From NCBI GenBank assembly GCA_963786975.1, contig CAWBBE010000011.1, positions 930,001 to 994,000 on the forward strand: a stretch of DNA of 64,000 bases, read 5' to 3'. Positions 8,416 through 17,430 of the stretch are shown one piece after another. This stretch comes from Palsa-506 sp963786975. GTDB lineage: Bacteria; Actinomycetota; Actinomycetes; Streptosporangiales; Streptosporangiaceae. The notes beneath the pieces were generated by a model that was not told the DNA's origin, ran no database searches, and saw only the letters and a list, made by a program, of their open reading frames with translations. A program made the position numbers and the translations under genes. Within the stretch, counting starts at the first letter, position 1. The number at the start of each line of letters is the position of its first letter.

Positions 8416-9474
8416 TCAGGCTTGCGGTGCCTGGGCCGGGCCGGCCGCGCCGCGTGCCGCGCCGGCGCTGGCCACCGTCACGAGGCAGACCGCTGCCCAC
8501 TCGCGGGCCGCCAGTGCCTCGCCGAGCAGCGCGAGCCCGATCACCGCCGCGACGGCGGGCTCCAGGCTCATCCAGATGCCGAATACGCGCGGCGGGATCC
8601 GGCGCAGTGCCTCAAGCTCGAAGCGGTACGGGATCACCGAGGACAGCAGGCCGATGACCGTGCCGGCCGCCAGCACCCCGGGCCGCAGCAGCGCGGCCCG
8701 GCCCGCCGCCACCGCTGGCGGCGTGACCACGAGCGCCGCGATGATCATCGCGATGGCCAGCCCGGACGAGCCGCTGAGCCGCCGCCCGGTGGCGGCGCTG
8801 AGCATGATGTAGGCCGCCCACGCCGCGGCGGCCACCAGCGCGAACGCGACGCCGGCCGCGGCCAGCCCGGGCCCGCCGCTGGATCCGGGCACCGCGCCGC
8901 TGGCCAGGCTGGTGCCGCCGCGGGCGAGCAGCGCCACGCCGAGGCCGGCCAGGGCCACCCAGAGCAGGTCGATTGCCCGCCGGGACGACACCACCGCGAC
9001 GGCCAGCGGGCCGAGGAACTCGATGGTCACGGCAATGCCCAGCGGGATCCGGGCGAAGGACTGGTAGATCGAGAAGTTCATGATGCCGAGCGTGACGCCG
9101 AAGGCCACCGCGACCGCGGCGTCCTGCCACCGGCGGCGCCGGGCCAGGTCACCGAGCGTCCGCGCCAGCCCCCGGCCGCCGATGGCCGCCATGATCACGG
9201 CGGAGGTCCACAGCCGCAGCCCGGTTACCGCGGCCGCGGGAATCTCGGTGAAGAGCCGGGCCACGCCGGCGCCGAGCTGCACCGAGACGATGCCGACGCC
9301 GACCAGCACGGACGGCGGAACTCGCCCGAGCACGCCCGCCCTGCTGGCGGGCCGGCCGTGCCCGGCGGCGCCGCTGCTGTCCGCCGCGCTTCGCGCTCCG
9401 CCCGCCAGGGTGCCTTCGCCGTGGGCGTGATCGCCGGGCCCGCGGGCCGCGGCGTCACTCCCAGCGGAAGACAC
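8416..9474 (-). CDS. EamA/RhtA-family drug/metabolite transporter
   Basis: Inner-membrane exporter with about ten hydrophobic segments in two EamA repeats. The first includes NFSIYQSFARIPLGIAVTIE and the second SSVIPYRFELEALRRIPP, both as seen in RhtA-type threonine/homoserine exporters. The length of 352 includes a hydrophilic N-terminal leader of about 45 residues, so the true start may be internal. The annotated start overlaps the end of the upstream ABC permease by 20 bases, suggesting one transcript. The substrate cannot be read from the sequence. Confidence 0.85.
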   Translation of the reverse strand: MSSAGSDAAARGPGDHAHGEGTLAGGARSAADSSGAAGHGRPASRAGVLGRVPPSVLVGVGIVSVQLGAGVARLFTEIPAAAVTGLRLWTSAVIMAAIGGRGLARTLGDLARRRRWQDAAVAVAFGVTLGIMNFSIYQSFARIPLGIAVTIEFLGPLAVAVVSSRRAIDLLWVALAGLGVALLARGGTSLASGAVPGSSGGPGLAAAGVAFALVAAAAWAAYIMLSAATGRRLSGSSGLAIAMIIAALVVTPPAVAAGRAALLRPGVLAAGTVIGLLSSVIPYRFELEALRRIPPRVFGIWMSLEPAVAAVIGLALLGEALAAREWAAVCLVTVASAGAARGAAGPAQAPQA

Positions 9475-10192
9475 GCGCCGTGATGGCGATGCTGGCCGCC
9501 GCCCAGGCGGCCAGCACCAGCAGGTCGCGGACCGGCAGCCCGCTGCCGTTCTGCAATACCGACCGCAGGCCGTCCGACAGCGCGCAGGCCGGCAGCAGCC
9601 GTAGCGCAGGCTGCGCGGCGGCCGGGAACTTCGTCAGCGGAAAGACCACCCCGCCCAGGCCAAGCATGATCAGGTAGACCAGGTTGGCGGCGGCCAGCGT
9701 CGCCTCCGCCCGCAGCGTCCCGGCCATCAGCAGGGCCAGCCCGCTGAACGCGGCGGTCCCGGCGAGCCCGAGCAGCAGCACCCAGGCGACGGCGCCGCCG
9801 CCAGCGTGCGGCCGCCAGCCGAGCGCCAGCCCGGCCGCGACGATGACCACCGCCTGCAGCAGCTCGACCGCGAGTACGGTCAGCGTCTTCGCCGCGATCA
9901 GCCCGCTGCGCTGCAGCGGGGTGGATCCGAGCCGCTTGAGCACCCCGTACCGCCGCTCGAACCCGGTCCCGATGGCGAGGCTGGTGAACGCGGTTGACAT
10001 GATCGCGAGCGCGAGGATCCCGGGTACCAGGAAGTCGATCCGCACCACCCCGGGTCCGTAGCTGACCAGCCGTTCCTGGCCGAAGGCGACCAGCAGCAGC
10101 ACCGGGATGATCAGCACAAGCACCAGCTGCTCGCCGTTGCGCAGCAGCGTGCGGAACTCAAGCGAGGCCTGCGCGACGACCATCGTGCGCAT
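9455..10192 (-). CDS. ABC-2 type transporter permease
   Basis: Membrane subunit of an ABC exporter with about six hydrophobic segments and the ABC-2 pattern FLVPGILALAIMSTAFTSL. It follows its ATPase gene. The ATPase stop overlaps a GTG at 10260 (GTGA) that would begin MTNTEARAARPAAGRP in another frame; one missing base in the C/G-rich stretch 10200-10240 would join that leader to the ATG at 10192. The real protein may therefore start at 10260. Such pairs export lipids or drugs; the substrate is unknown. Confidence 0.82.
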   Translation of the reverse strand: MRTMVVAQASLEFRTLLRNGEQLVLVLIIPVLLLVAFGQERLVSYGPGVVRIDFLVPGILALAIMSTAFTSLAIGTGFERRYGVLKRLGSTPLQRSGLIAAKTLTVLAVELLQAVVIVAAGLALGWRPHAGGGAVAWVLLLGLAGTAAFSGLALLMAGTLRAEATLAAANLVYLIMLGLGGVVFPLTKFPAAAQPALRLLPACALSDGLRSVLQNGSGLPVRDLLVLAAWAAASIAITARVFRWE

Positions 10193-10256
10193 CGGGGCCG
10201 CCCCGGGTGCCGGGGCCGGCCAGCGGCCGGCCTGGCCGCCCGGGCCTCGGTGTTCG

Positions 10257-11183
10257 TCACGAGCGCAGCTCCTGTCCGGTCAGCTCCAGGAAGACGTCCT
10301 CCAGCGTGCGGCTCTCGATCCGCAGGCTCTGCGCGAGAATGCCGCGCTCCGCGCACCAGGCGGTCACCGCGGCGAGCAGCTGCGGGTCCACCCGGTCATG
10401 CACCTCGACCACGTAGTGCCCGGCCGGGGATTCCTTGGCGGCGCTGCCTGGCGGGAGCGCGGCCAGCAGGTTGTCGGTGTCCAGGCCGGGTTCGGCGCGG
10501 AACCGGAGCTGGCCTGCGGTGCCGGTGAGCTCGGCCGGCGTGCCGTCGGCAACCAGGCTGCCGTGGTCGACGATCGCGACCCGGTCCGCCAGCCGCTCGG
10601 CCTCTTCCATGTGGTGCGTAGTCAAGATGACGGCGGCGCCCGCCGCGCGCAGGCCGGTGATCAGGTCCCAGGTCGCATGCCGCGCCTGCGGATCGAGCCC
10701 GGCGGTCGGCTCGTCCAGGAAAACGAGCTCCGGGCGGCCGATCACGGCAGCCGCGAGGGAGAGTCTCTGCTGCTGGCCACCGGACATCCGCTTGAACGGG
10801 GTCTGCGCGGCTGCGGTCAGCCCGAGACGTTCGAGCAGCGCGGCGGGATCCAGCGGGCGCGCGTAGAACCTGGCCATCACCCGCAGGTACTCGCCCGCCC
10901 TGGCGGCCGTCGGGATGCCGCCGGACTGCAGCATCACGCCGACCTTCGGCCGCAGTTCCCTGGCGTCCAGGACCGGGTCAAGGCCGAGCACCCGCACGGT
11001 GCCGCCGTCGGGCCGCCGGTAGCCCTCGCAGATCTCGATGGTCGTGGTCTTGCCGGCCCCGTTCGGCCCGAGGATCGCGGTCACCTGGGCCCGCTCTGCC
11101 CGCAGCGACAAGCCGGCCACCGCGGCCGTCCGCCCGTAGTGCTTGACCAGACCGGAGATGTCGACGGCCGGCTCGCTGCTCAC
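10257..11183 (-). CDS. ABC transporter ATP-binding protein (DrrA-like)
   Basis: Energises the adjacent ABC-2 permease. The 308 residues contain Walker A GPNGAGKTTT, the signature MSGGQQQRLSLA, Walker B ELVFLDEPTAGLDP and the H-loop TTHHMEEA. The C-terminal region after about residue 220 is the extra domain found in drug-exporter ATPases of the DrrA type. First gene of a three-gene minus-strand unit (ATPase, permease, EamA transporter). The 229 bases upstream to 11412 are G/C-rich and hold no gene that I can support. Confidence 0.93.
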   Translation of the reverse strand: MSSEPAVDISGLVKHYGRTAAVAGLSLRAERAQVTAILGPNGAGKTTTIEICEGYRRPDGGTVRVLGLDPVLDARELRPKVGVMLQSGGIPTAARAGEYLRVMARFYARPLDPAALLERLGLTAAAQTPFKRMSGGQQQRLSLAAAVIGRPELVFLDEPTAGLDPQARHATWDLITGLRAAGAAVILTTHHMEEAERLADRVAIVDHGSLVADGTPAELTGTAGQLRFRAEPGLDTDNLLAALPPGSAAKESPAGHYVVEVHDRVDPQLLAAVTAWCAERGILAQSLRIESRTLEDVFLELTGQELRS

Positions 11184-11412
11184 GCTGGCGAGTCTAGGGG
11201 CACCCGGCAGCGGCGGCCCAGCCCGCCCGCGCCCGCCTAGCCCGCATACCCCGGCCAGCCGCCCGCCCTGCCCGCGCGCGCCCCGGGCCCGTGCGCCCCG
11301 GGCGGGTGGGTGCCGGGCGGGTGGGTGCCGGTCGAGCGCCGCCTGCCGCGCGTGCTGCCTCAGCTAGCCCGCTTCGCCAGTATCGGCAGGGTCTGGCGGG
11401 CGGCGCCGGCAA

Positions 11413-12064
11413 CTAAGGCGCGGACCTCGCGGAGGTCCGAAAGCCCCGGGCGGCATCAGCAACGGCCCTGGGCGGCTTGGCATACGACCGCTGGCCGATG
11501 GCGATTACTTCCGCCGGCATCCTGGTCGTTGGATGGATGGCGACGTAGCCGACGCTCCGGCATTGGCGGCTGTCCGGCACCAGCACGTCGATGACGCCGG
11601 GAATCGCGTTCGCCAGGCCCGTGGCCCGCAGCGCTGCGCGGCCGGTGAGCACACCGCGGGGTCCGGCATAGAGCAGCGCGGCCCACTCCCTCTGATCGAT
11701 GGTGGGCGCACCCGTCACAGCCAGATAGGTACTGGGCAGCAGCTGCTGCCATGGGCCGCCCGGCCGTAACCGGTGCAGCAGGGCATCGCGGGTCATGCCG
11801 CACGCCAGTGCCCTGCTGACGCCCGATGACGTTCAGCTGGCGGCGCAGGATTCCTGACAGGGCTTCCTGGTCAAGCCGGCTACTCCTGGTCACGGGCCGC
11901 AGCATGCCAGACCGGTCCGTCAGAACCCCCCGCCACTGGTCGGCCAGCACCCGCCACGTCGCCCGGCCAGTCTCGCCTGCCCGACCCTGCCCAGCCTGCC
12001 GAACATGCGGAACCCGGTGATCATGATGTTCAACGGCATCTGACCCGTTGAACATCATGATCAC
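11413..12064 (-). pseudogene. Truncated, frameshifted AbiEi-antitoxin-like gene
   Basis: Two frames together give a recognisable N-terminal half. LDQEALSGILRRQLNVIGR (frame from 12064) is followed, after a one-base frame change near 11840, by ALACGMTRDALLHRL and then PGGPWQQLLPSTYLAVTG, AALLYAGPRGVLTGRAAL and RAVADAARGF. This is the layout of actinobacterial proteins annotated with a type IV toxin-antitoxin AbiEi antitoxin N-terminal domain, normally about 300 residues. Here the protein stops after about 127 residues in the second frame, so it is broken and shortened. The true start is not clear. It is an orphan next to a large inverted repeat. Confidence 0.5.
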
Positions 12065-12070
12065 CGGGTT
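12011..12070. repeat. 26-bp perfect inverted repeat with 8-base spacer
   Basis: The left arm 12011-12036 (starting AACCCGGTGATCATGATG) is the exact reverse complement of the right arm 12045-12070, with an 8-base spacer. Its AT content is well above that of its surroundings. It lies after the amine oxidase stop and before the AbiEi-like remnant. It could be a transcription terminator without a T-run, a protein site, or an end of a lost mobile element. Confidence 0.9.
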
Positions 12071-12122
12071 GGCGGGGCGGGGGGGTGCGGAGGTCCGGGG
12101 GTGGGGCGGGGGTTGCCGGGGG

Positions 12123-14078
12123 TCAGGGGGGGACGTCGAGGGCCGGGTTGCGGTCGAAGAAGCCGACCGGCTTCAGCCAGAACGACACGGTGTCGACGGG
12201 CATTACCGGCCAGTCCTCCGGCCGGGTGATGTGATGGATGCCGAAGACGTACCAGAGCACCACGTCGGTGTTCTCGATCGGCCGGTCCTGCGCGGTCCAT
12301 ACCGGCAGGCCCTGGTCGCGCTCGCTCTGCGTGCAGAACTCGCCGCACGGCCACCGCTCATCCGGGTGGTACGGAGTGACCCAGAGGGTGTGGCCGATCG
12401 CCTCGGCCCGGCGCAGCACGGGGGAGCCGGAATCGAGCATCGGCGGGAAGCAGCCGCCCGGCACGAGCTTGTAGCCGACCGGCGTGCCCAGGCCGTTCCG
12501 GACGTTGTCGTTGACGACCTTCCAGTAGCGCTGGGTTGACCACTGGTAGTCCTGCTTTCCCTCGCCCTCGGTCCGCAGCGGGGTGTCGTGCTGCACCAGG
12601 GCGAGCCCGTGCGGGTTGGCCCGGCCGGCCGGCAGCGCCGCCGAGTCCGAGCAGTACACCGTGTTGGCCGTCCCGTCCACGTCAAGATCGAGCCGCGCGA
12701 CGATGAAGTGCTGGTGGAACGGGGCATACGTGCGCTGGTCGATGAGCGTCCCGTACGGCGGCTGGCGGCCGGCCGGGAAGTTCGTGACCACCATCACCCC
12801 GGTCGCCCGGATCTCGCACTCGATGCTGCCGTCCTGGTAGAACCGCCAGTACAGCAGGTACTCGTAGTTGGCAACGGTGGCATGGCAGGAGATGACCAGC
12901 CTGCGCATCCGGCGCACCTCCGCCCCGGCGGCCTGGTCGACGTGCTTCCACAGCACGCCGTTGTCCTCTTCGTGGATGCAGATCGCGCGCGGTATGCGAT
13001 AGGGCTCGCCGCCGGTGTCGTGCAAGACCGCATCCAGGTAGCGGATCTCGCCGAGGCAGTCGCAGCCTCGCTGCAGGGACGTGGTCATGAAGCCGAGGCC
13101 CCATTCGCCGATATCGAAGGCGGTGCGCCGGTAATGGTCCGGGGTGGGATCCCGGTACGGCACGACCATCTCGGCCAGCGACAGCCGGTGCGCCACCGGC
13201 CGGATCCGGTCCCCGTCGGCGTACCCGACCTGGTGCAGGACCAGCCCCTCGCGGTAGTTGAAGCCGATCCGCAGCGTCCATTTCTGCCAGCTGAGCGCGT
13301 GCCCGGCCAGGCTGAACGAGACACCGTCCGGCTGGCTGATCTGCAGCGGCGCCAGGTCATCGCGGGGCCGCTGCCCGGGAACGAGGGACGGGGCGTACTC
13401 GCCCATCACGGCCGGCGGGTCGACCTGGTGGGTGTCCCCGACCTCGAGCAGCTCCATCTTGTTGAGATCCACCAGCGGATGCAGCCCGTTGACCGGGTGG
13501 GCATACGGGTTGCCGCCCGCGGTGCCACGGCGCCAGACATCCACCCAGCCCATCCGGCGCTTGCGGTGCCGCTGCGGGACCAGCGCGTGGCCGTAGGTCC
13601 AGGTGTCGAACAGCACCAGATCCAGGTCGGTGATCCCGCGGTCGGCCAGCGCGGCGATGATCCTGGCATCCCGCCGGAGCATCGCGTCGGCCTCGTGCCA
13701 TTCGTCGAGCGTCGCGTTCGGCTGGACGCCCGGCCGGCTGGTAAAGGAAAGCACCCGGTCGCTGGTCAGTGAGACCTCGGCCGAGTAAACCCGGCCGTCC
13801 GAGCGGTTCCAGCACACCACCCTGGCCGCCCGCTGGATCCCGTCGCCCGGCTGCCAGCCGGCCAGCGCGGCCTTGCCGGGTTCGGCCAGCTCGATGGACG
13901 CGAACCGCCAGCCCGCGCCGACCCCGCGGTCCCGGCGCAGGATCGCGGCCGCCTGGCGGAACTCGCCGGCCGACAGCGGATCCAGCGGGTGCCTGGCATC
14001 ATCCGGACCGGCGCCAGGGCCGGCTCCGGCGCCAGGGCCAGGGCAGGAATCGGCGGCACTGCCGCCAGCGCCGCTCAT
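12123..14078 (-). CDS. Copper-containing primary amine oxidase
   Basis: Oxidatively deaminates primary amines to aldehydes, releasing ammonia and hydrogen peroxide. The 651 residues contain the topaquinone motif NYEY (modified tyrosine near residue 402), the catalytic aspartate in RTAFDIGEWGLGF, copper-ligand histidines in PFHQHFIVARLDLDVDG, and the C-terminal RPEDWPVMPVD and GFFDRNPALDVPP. The family core begins around residue 30; the first 25 residues are a Gly/Ala/Pro-rich tail. No signal peptide is seen, so it is probably cytosolic. The ATG at 14078 overlaps the upstream peptidase stop (ATGA). It closes the amine-utilisation block; substrate specificity is not readable. Confidence 0.95.
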   Translation of the reverse strand: MSGAGGSAADSCPGPGAGAGPGAGPDDARHPLDPLSAGEFRQAAAILRRDRGVGAGWRFASIELAEPGKAALAGWQPGDGIQRAARVVCWNRSDGRVYSAEVSLTSDRVLSFTSRPGVQPNATLDEWHEADAMLRRDARIIAALADRGITDLDLVLFDTWTYGHALVPQRHRKRRMGWVDVWRRGTAGGNPYAHPVNGLHPLVDLNKMELLEVGDTHQVDPPAVMGEYAPSLVPGQRPRDDLAPLQISQPDGVSFSLAGHALSWQKWTLRIGFNYREGLVLHQVGYADGDRIRPVAHRLSLAEMVVPYRDPTPDHYRRTAFDIGEWGLGFMTTSLQRGCDCLGEIRYLDAVLHDTGGEPYRIPRAICIHEEDNGVLWKHVDQAAGAEVRRMRRLVISCHATVANYEYLLYWRFYQDGSIECEIRATGVMVVTNFPAGRQPPYGTLIDQRTYAPFHQHFIVARLDLDVDGTANTVYCSDSAALPAGRANPHGLALVQHDTPLRTEGEGKQDYQWSTQRYWKVVNDNVRNGLGTPVGYKLVPGGCFPPMLDSGSPVLRRAEAIGHTLWVTPYHPDERWPCGEFCTQSERDQGLPVWTAQDRPIENTDVVLWYVFGIHHITRPEDWPVMPVDTVSFWLKPVGFFDRNPALDVPP

Positions 14079-15592
14079 CGCTGCTCGTCGCGGCCGCGCA
14101 CGAAGGCCGCCAGCTGCACCGACTGGGCGAGCCTGCTCGGCTCGTGCAGGTACATCATGTGCCCCGCCTCGAAATACCTGAACTCCACGTTGCGAGCCAG
14201 GCCGGCCGGGATCGCCAGGTGCGCGATCGTGTGCTCGGCGGCGAAGTAAGGCGTCGCTGCGTCGTGATACCCGCAGGCCACGTGGACGCGCATGTGCGGG
14301 TTGACCCGCATGGCCTCGGCCAGCTTGTCTGCCACGTGCACGTGCTGGCCCTCGAATTCCTTGAACGACCAGGGCTGCACCCGGTCGGTCAGGGTCTCGT
14401 ACGGCAGGTCGGTCGAGTAGCTGAGTTCCGCTCGCACGTAGTGATTCAGCGCTGCGGCGTACGGTCCCATGATCGCGTCGATGGAGGGATCGGTCGTCCA
14501 CTGCTCGCGGCCGTAGTCCGCATCCCAGCCGGTGAACCGGCCGTCGATCCGGCCGACCGTGCGGCGCTGGTCGCGGAGCAGCTCGGTCAGGAACCTGACA
14601 TGCTCGGGCCGCAGCTCAACGCGGTCGATGTAGTCGGCGGACAGCCCGGTCAGCGCGGCCAGCCTGGCGACCGCGGCGGCGCGCTCGTCGGCGGTCAGCC
14701 GGGTACCGCGGGCCAGCACCCGGGGGTAGTCCCGCTCCGCGTATGCCTCGGCCTCGTCGAGTACCTCGCGCAGCGGCCGGTCGCCGTGCCGGCCGTGGTA
14801 ATGCGCGATCGCGGCATAGGTCGGCAGGTACAGGATGTACGGGTCGTCGTTGCCGCCGCTGAACTCCAGCGTGCCGGCGTCCAGCACGGCCGAGATCAGG
14901 ATGAGGCCGTTGAGATAGAGGGCGTAACGCTGCTGCAGGTGCCGGGCGAGGCCGGCCGCGCGGAGCGTGCCGTACGACTCGCCGCACAGGTACTTCGGGG
15001 ACATCCACCGGCCCTGCCGCGTCGTCCAGAGCCTGATTACCTCGCCGACCGACTCGATGTCGCCGCCGTATCCGTGGAAGTCCCTGGACTTCTCGCCCTT
15101 GACCGCGCGCGAGTACCCGGTCGACACCGGGTCGATGAAGACCAGGTCGGAGTGCCTGAGCAGGGTCTCGTGGTTGTCGGCAAGATCGTAGGGCGGCGGC
15201 AGCAGCGCGCCCGCGTCGCCCATCAGGACCCGGCGGGGTCCGAGCAGGCCGAGGTGCAGCCAGACGCTGGAGGAGCCGGGGCCGCCGTTGAAGGCGAAGG
15301 TCACCGGCCGGTCCCGCGGCTCCGCGTCATCGAGGGTGTAGGCAACCATGAACACCTCGGCCTTTGGCTGCGGCCCGTCGAACGCGTCGTCGGTGTGCGC
15401 CTCCTTGCGGACCACGATGCGGCCGGCGGTCACCGTGTAGCGCAGCTCAGTGCCGTCGCCGATGAGCACATGATGGGTCGTGACGAGATCGTCCCTGGGT
15501 TCCTCCGCCGCCGGGCGGCCGGCGGCGCGCCGGCCCGTCCGCTGGCCCGGCGGCCGCCGGCGGGTCCGGGGCAGGCGCCTTCGCTGCGTCAT
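14075..15592 (-). CDS. S10-family serine-carboxypeptidase-like protein
   Basis: Alpha/beta-hydrolase of the S10 type: oxyanion segment GGPGSSS (103-109), nucleophile motif GESYG (Ser206), an aspartate in GYHDAATPY and a histidine in EAGHMMYLH near the end. Length is 505. Family members remove C-terminal residues from peptides. The N-terminus is Arg-rich rather than a clear signal peptide, so localisation is open. Being translationally coupled to an amine oxidase and downstream of a gamma-glutamyl hydrolase, it may act on a gamma-glutamyl or peptidyl amine; this is inference only. Confidence 0.85.
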   Translation of the reverse strand: MTQRRRLPRTRRRPPGQRTGRRAAGRPAAEEPRDDLVTTHHVLIGDGTELRYTVTAGRIVVRKEAHTDDAFDGPQPKAEVFMVAYTLDDAEPRDRPVTFAFNGGPGSSSVWLHLGLLGPRRVLMGDAGALLPPPYDLADNHETLLRHSDLVFIDPVSTGYSRAVKGEKSRDFHGYGGDIESVGEVIRLWTTRQGRWMSPKYLCGESYGTLRAAGLARHLQQRYALYLNGLILISAVLDAGTLEFSGGNDDPYILYLPTYAAIAHYHGRHGDRPLREVLDEAEAYAERDYPRVLARGTRLTADERAAAVARLAALTGLSADYIDRVELRPEHVRFLTELLRDQRRTVGRIDGRFTGWDADYGREQWTTDPSIDAIMGPYAAALNHYVRAELSYSTDLPYETLTDRVQPWSFKEFEGQHVHVADKLAEAMRVNPHMRVHVACGYHDAATPYFAAEHTIAHLAIPAGLARNVEFRYFEAGHMMYLHEPSRLAQSVQLAAFVRGRDEQR

Positions 15593-15782
15593 CCGTCATG
15601 ACAGCGGAGCATAATGCGGCGCCGCGGGCCGGTCTTGATCAGGAGCCAGCTGGCCGGGCACGCGAGCGGCCGGTGCCGTCGGCGGGCGGGCTGCCGGCGG
15701 GCGCGGCAGGCCGGCTGCGGCGGGCTGCCCGGCGCGGTCAGCCGGCCCCTGCTGCCCGCGGGCTTGGCTGATCCTGGCCTGG

Positions 15783-16550
15783 TCAGGGTGCCAGCGCGGG
15801 CGCGGCGGCGGCGGACGCCTGCGCGGCCGCCGCGATCAGCGCGCGGAACAGGCTCAGGTCGTCGCCGGCCTCCGGGTGCCACTGCACCGCCAGCGCGAAC
15901 CCGCATCCCGGCGCGTCCAGCTCCACTGCCTCGATCAGCCCGTCGTCGGACCAGGCAGTCGCGGTCAGGCCGGCGCCCAGCCGGTCGATTGCCTGATGGT
16001 GGTGCGTCGGGACGGTCCCGACGTGCGTGCGGCCGATGGCGCCGGCCAGCCCGCTGCCAGCCTCCACCCGGACCGGATGCGCGCCGTACGTGCCCGGCAC
16101 CGGCGCATGCTCGCGATGGCCGACGACGTCCGGCAGGTGCTGGTGCAGGCTGCCGCCCATGGCCACGTTGATCACCTGCATGCCGCGGCAGATGCCGAGC
16201 ACCGGCAGGCCCCGGTCGAGCGCCGCGGCCAGCAGCGCGGCCTCGGCGAAATCACGCTCGGGGCGCACGGCGGTGGTTTCCGGATGCGGCTCCGCGCCGT
16301 ACCCGGCCGGGTCGATGTCGCCGCCGCCGGAGAGGATCAGCCCGTCCAGCTTGCCGATCACGCCCTCGATCCCGCGCAGCGACGGCAGCAGCACCGGGAT
16401 GCCGCCTGCCTGCGCCACCCGGTCCGGATAGCGGCTGGGCAGCACCACGGCATCGACTTCCCAGTGCCCCCAGCGCGCGTGCTCGCGATACGCGCTGATC
16501 CCGATCACCGGCGCGCCCGCGGCGCCGCCCGCTGCTGGAAACTCGCTCAC
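15783..16550 (-). CDS. puuD: Gamma-glutamyl-gamma-aminobutyrate hydrolase-like amidotransferase (PuuD family)
   Basis: Class I glutamine-amidotransferase fold with the nucleophile in LGICRGMQ (Cys121) and the partner histidine and glutamate in VQWHPEAGDD. PuuD releases glutamate from gamma-glutamyl-GABA. The GTG start at 16550 has GGGGAGGATCAG directly upstream. It lies 110 bases after the SDR gene and 190 bases before the S10 gene on the same strand. With the glutamine-synthetase-like ligase upstream it outlines a gamma-glutamylated amine pathway, but the precise substrate may not be GABA. Confidence 0.88.
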   Translation of the reverse strand: MSEFPAAGGAAGAPVIGISAYREHARWGHWEVDAVVLPSRYPDRVAQAGGIPVLLPSLRGIEGVIGKLDGLILSGGGDIDPAGYGAEPHPETTAVRPERDFAEAALLAAALDRGLPVLGICRGMQVINVAMGGSLHQHLPDVVGHREHAPVPGTYGAHPVRVEAGSGLAGAIGRTHVGTVPTHHHQAIDRLGAGLTATAWSDDGLIEAVELDAPGCGFALAVQWHPEAGDDLSLFRALIAAAAQASAAAAPALAP

Positions 16551-16660
16551 CTGATCCTCCCCGTATACCCGTCGCCGTTGACGTGATGATCACCGAGCAT
16601 ATGCCGGGATGCCCGGCGTCACGCCGGTTCGGCGGATGGCCGCCAGCCCGGCCGGGACGG

Positions 16661-17425
16661 CTACAGCGGGGTCACGTACGCGCCGGCGATGCCGCCGTCG
16701 ACGAGGAACTGTGACGCGGTGATGAACGATGCGTCGTCGCTGGCCAGGAAGGCGACAGCAGCGGCGATCTCGTCCGGCTCGGCGAACCGGCCGGCCGGGA
16801 TGTGCACCAGCCGCCGCGCGGCGAGCTCCGGATCCTTGGCGAACAGCTCCCGCAGCAGCGGGGTGTTCACCGGCCCCGGGCACAGCGCGTTGACCCGGAT
16901 CCCCTCCCTGGCGAACTGCACGCCGAGCTCCCGGCTCATGGCCAGCACGCCGCCCTTGGATGCGGTGTAGGAAATCTGCGACGTCGCCGCGCCGAGCACG
17001 GCGACGAACGACGCGGTGTTGATGATCGAGCCCTTGCCGCGCTGCCGCATATACGGGAGCACGTGCTTGCAGCACAGGTAAACCGAGGTGAGGTTGACCT
17101 CCTGGACCCGGCGCCAGGCATCCAGGCCGGTCGTCAGGATCGAGTCATCTTCCGGCGGCGAGATGCCCGCATTGTTGAACGCGATGTCTACCCGCCCGTA
17201 CCGCTCGATCACGGCCGCATACAGGTGCCGGACATCATCGGAATTGGCCACGTCGGCCGCCAGGAACGTGCCGCCAGTCTCCTCGGCGGCGGCCTTGCCG
17301 GCCGTCTCGTCGATGTCGACGGCGACGACGACCGCCCCTTCCGCGGCTAGCCGCCGCGCACTGGCAAGCCCGATACCGCTGCCGGCGCCAGTGACGACGG
17401 CGACACGATCCTGCAAGCGCTGCAT
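16661..17425 (-). CDS. SDR-family oxidoreductase
   Basis: Classical short-chain dehydrogenase of 254 residues: cofactor motif TGAGSGIG (12-19), NNAG near residue 88, and the catalytic YTASKGG. An aspartate after the second strand (VVAVDIDE) favours NAD(H). Only five bases separate it from the upstream aldehyde dehydrogenase stop, so the two are probably co-translated. Its role in amine breakdown is unknown; it may reduce or oxidise a hydroxy or keto intermediate. Confidence 0.88.
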   Translation of the reverse strand: MQRLQDRVAVVTGAGSGIGLASARRLAAEGAVVVAVDIDETAGKAAAEETGGTFLAADVANSDDVRHLYAAVIERYGRVDIAFNNAGISPPEDDSILTTGLDAWRRVQEVNLTSVYLCCKHVLPYMRQRGKGSIINTASFVAVLGAATSQISYTASKGGVLAMSRELGVQFAREGIRVNALCPGPVNTPLLRELFAKDPELAARRLVHIPAGRFAEPDEIAAAVAFLASDDASFITASQFLVDGGIAGAYVTPL

Positions 17426-17430
17426 CCCTT

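Noticed and set aside
12123..14501. A 792-codon amine oxidase with a long N-terminal extension
   Set aside because: The first 141 codons are antisense-like shadow of the S10 gene; the ATG at 14078 with ATGA coupling fits the family.
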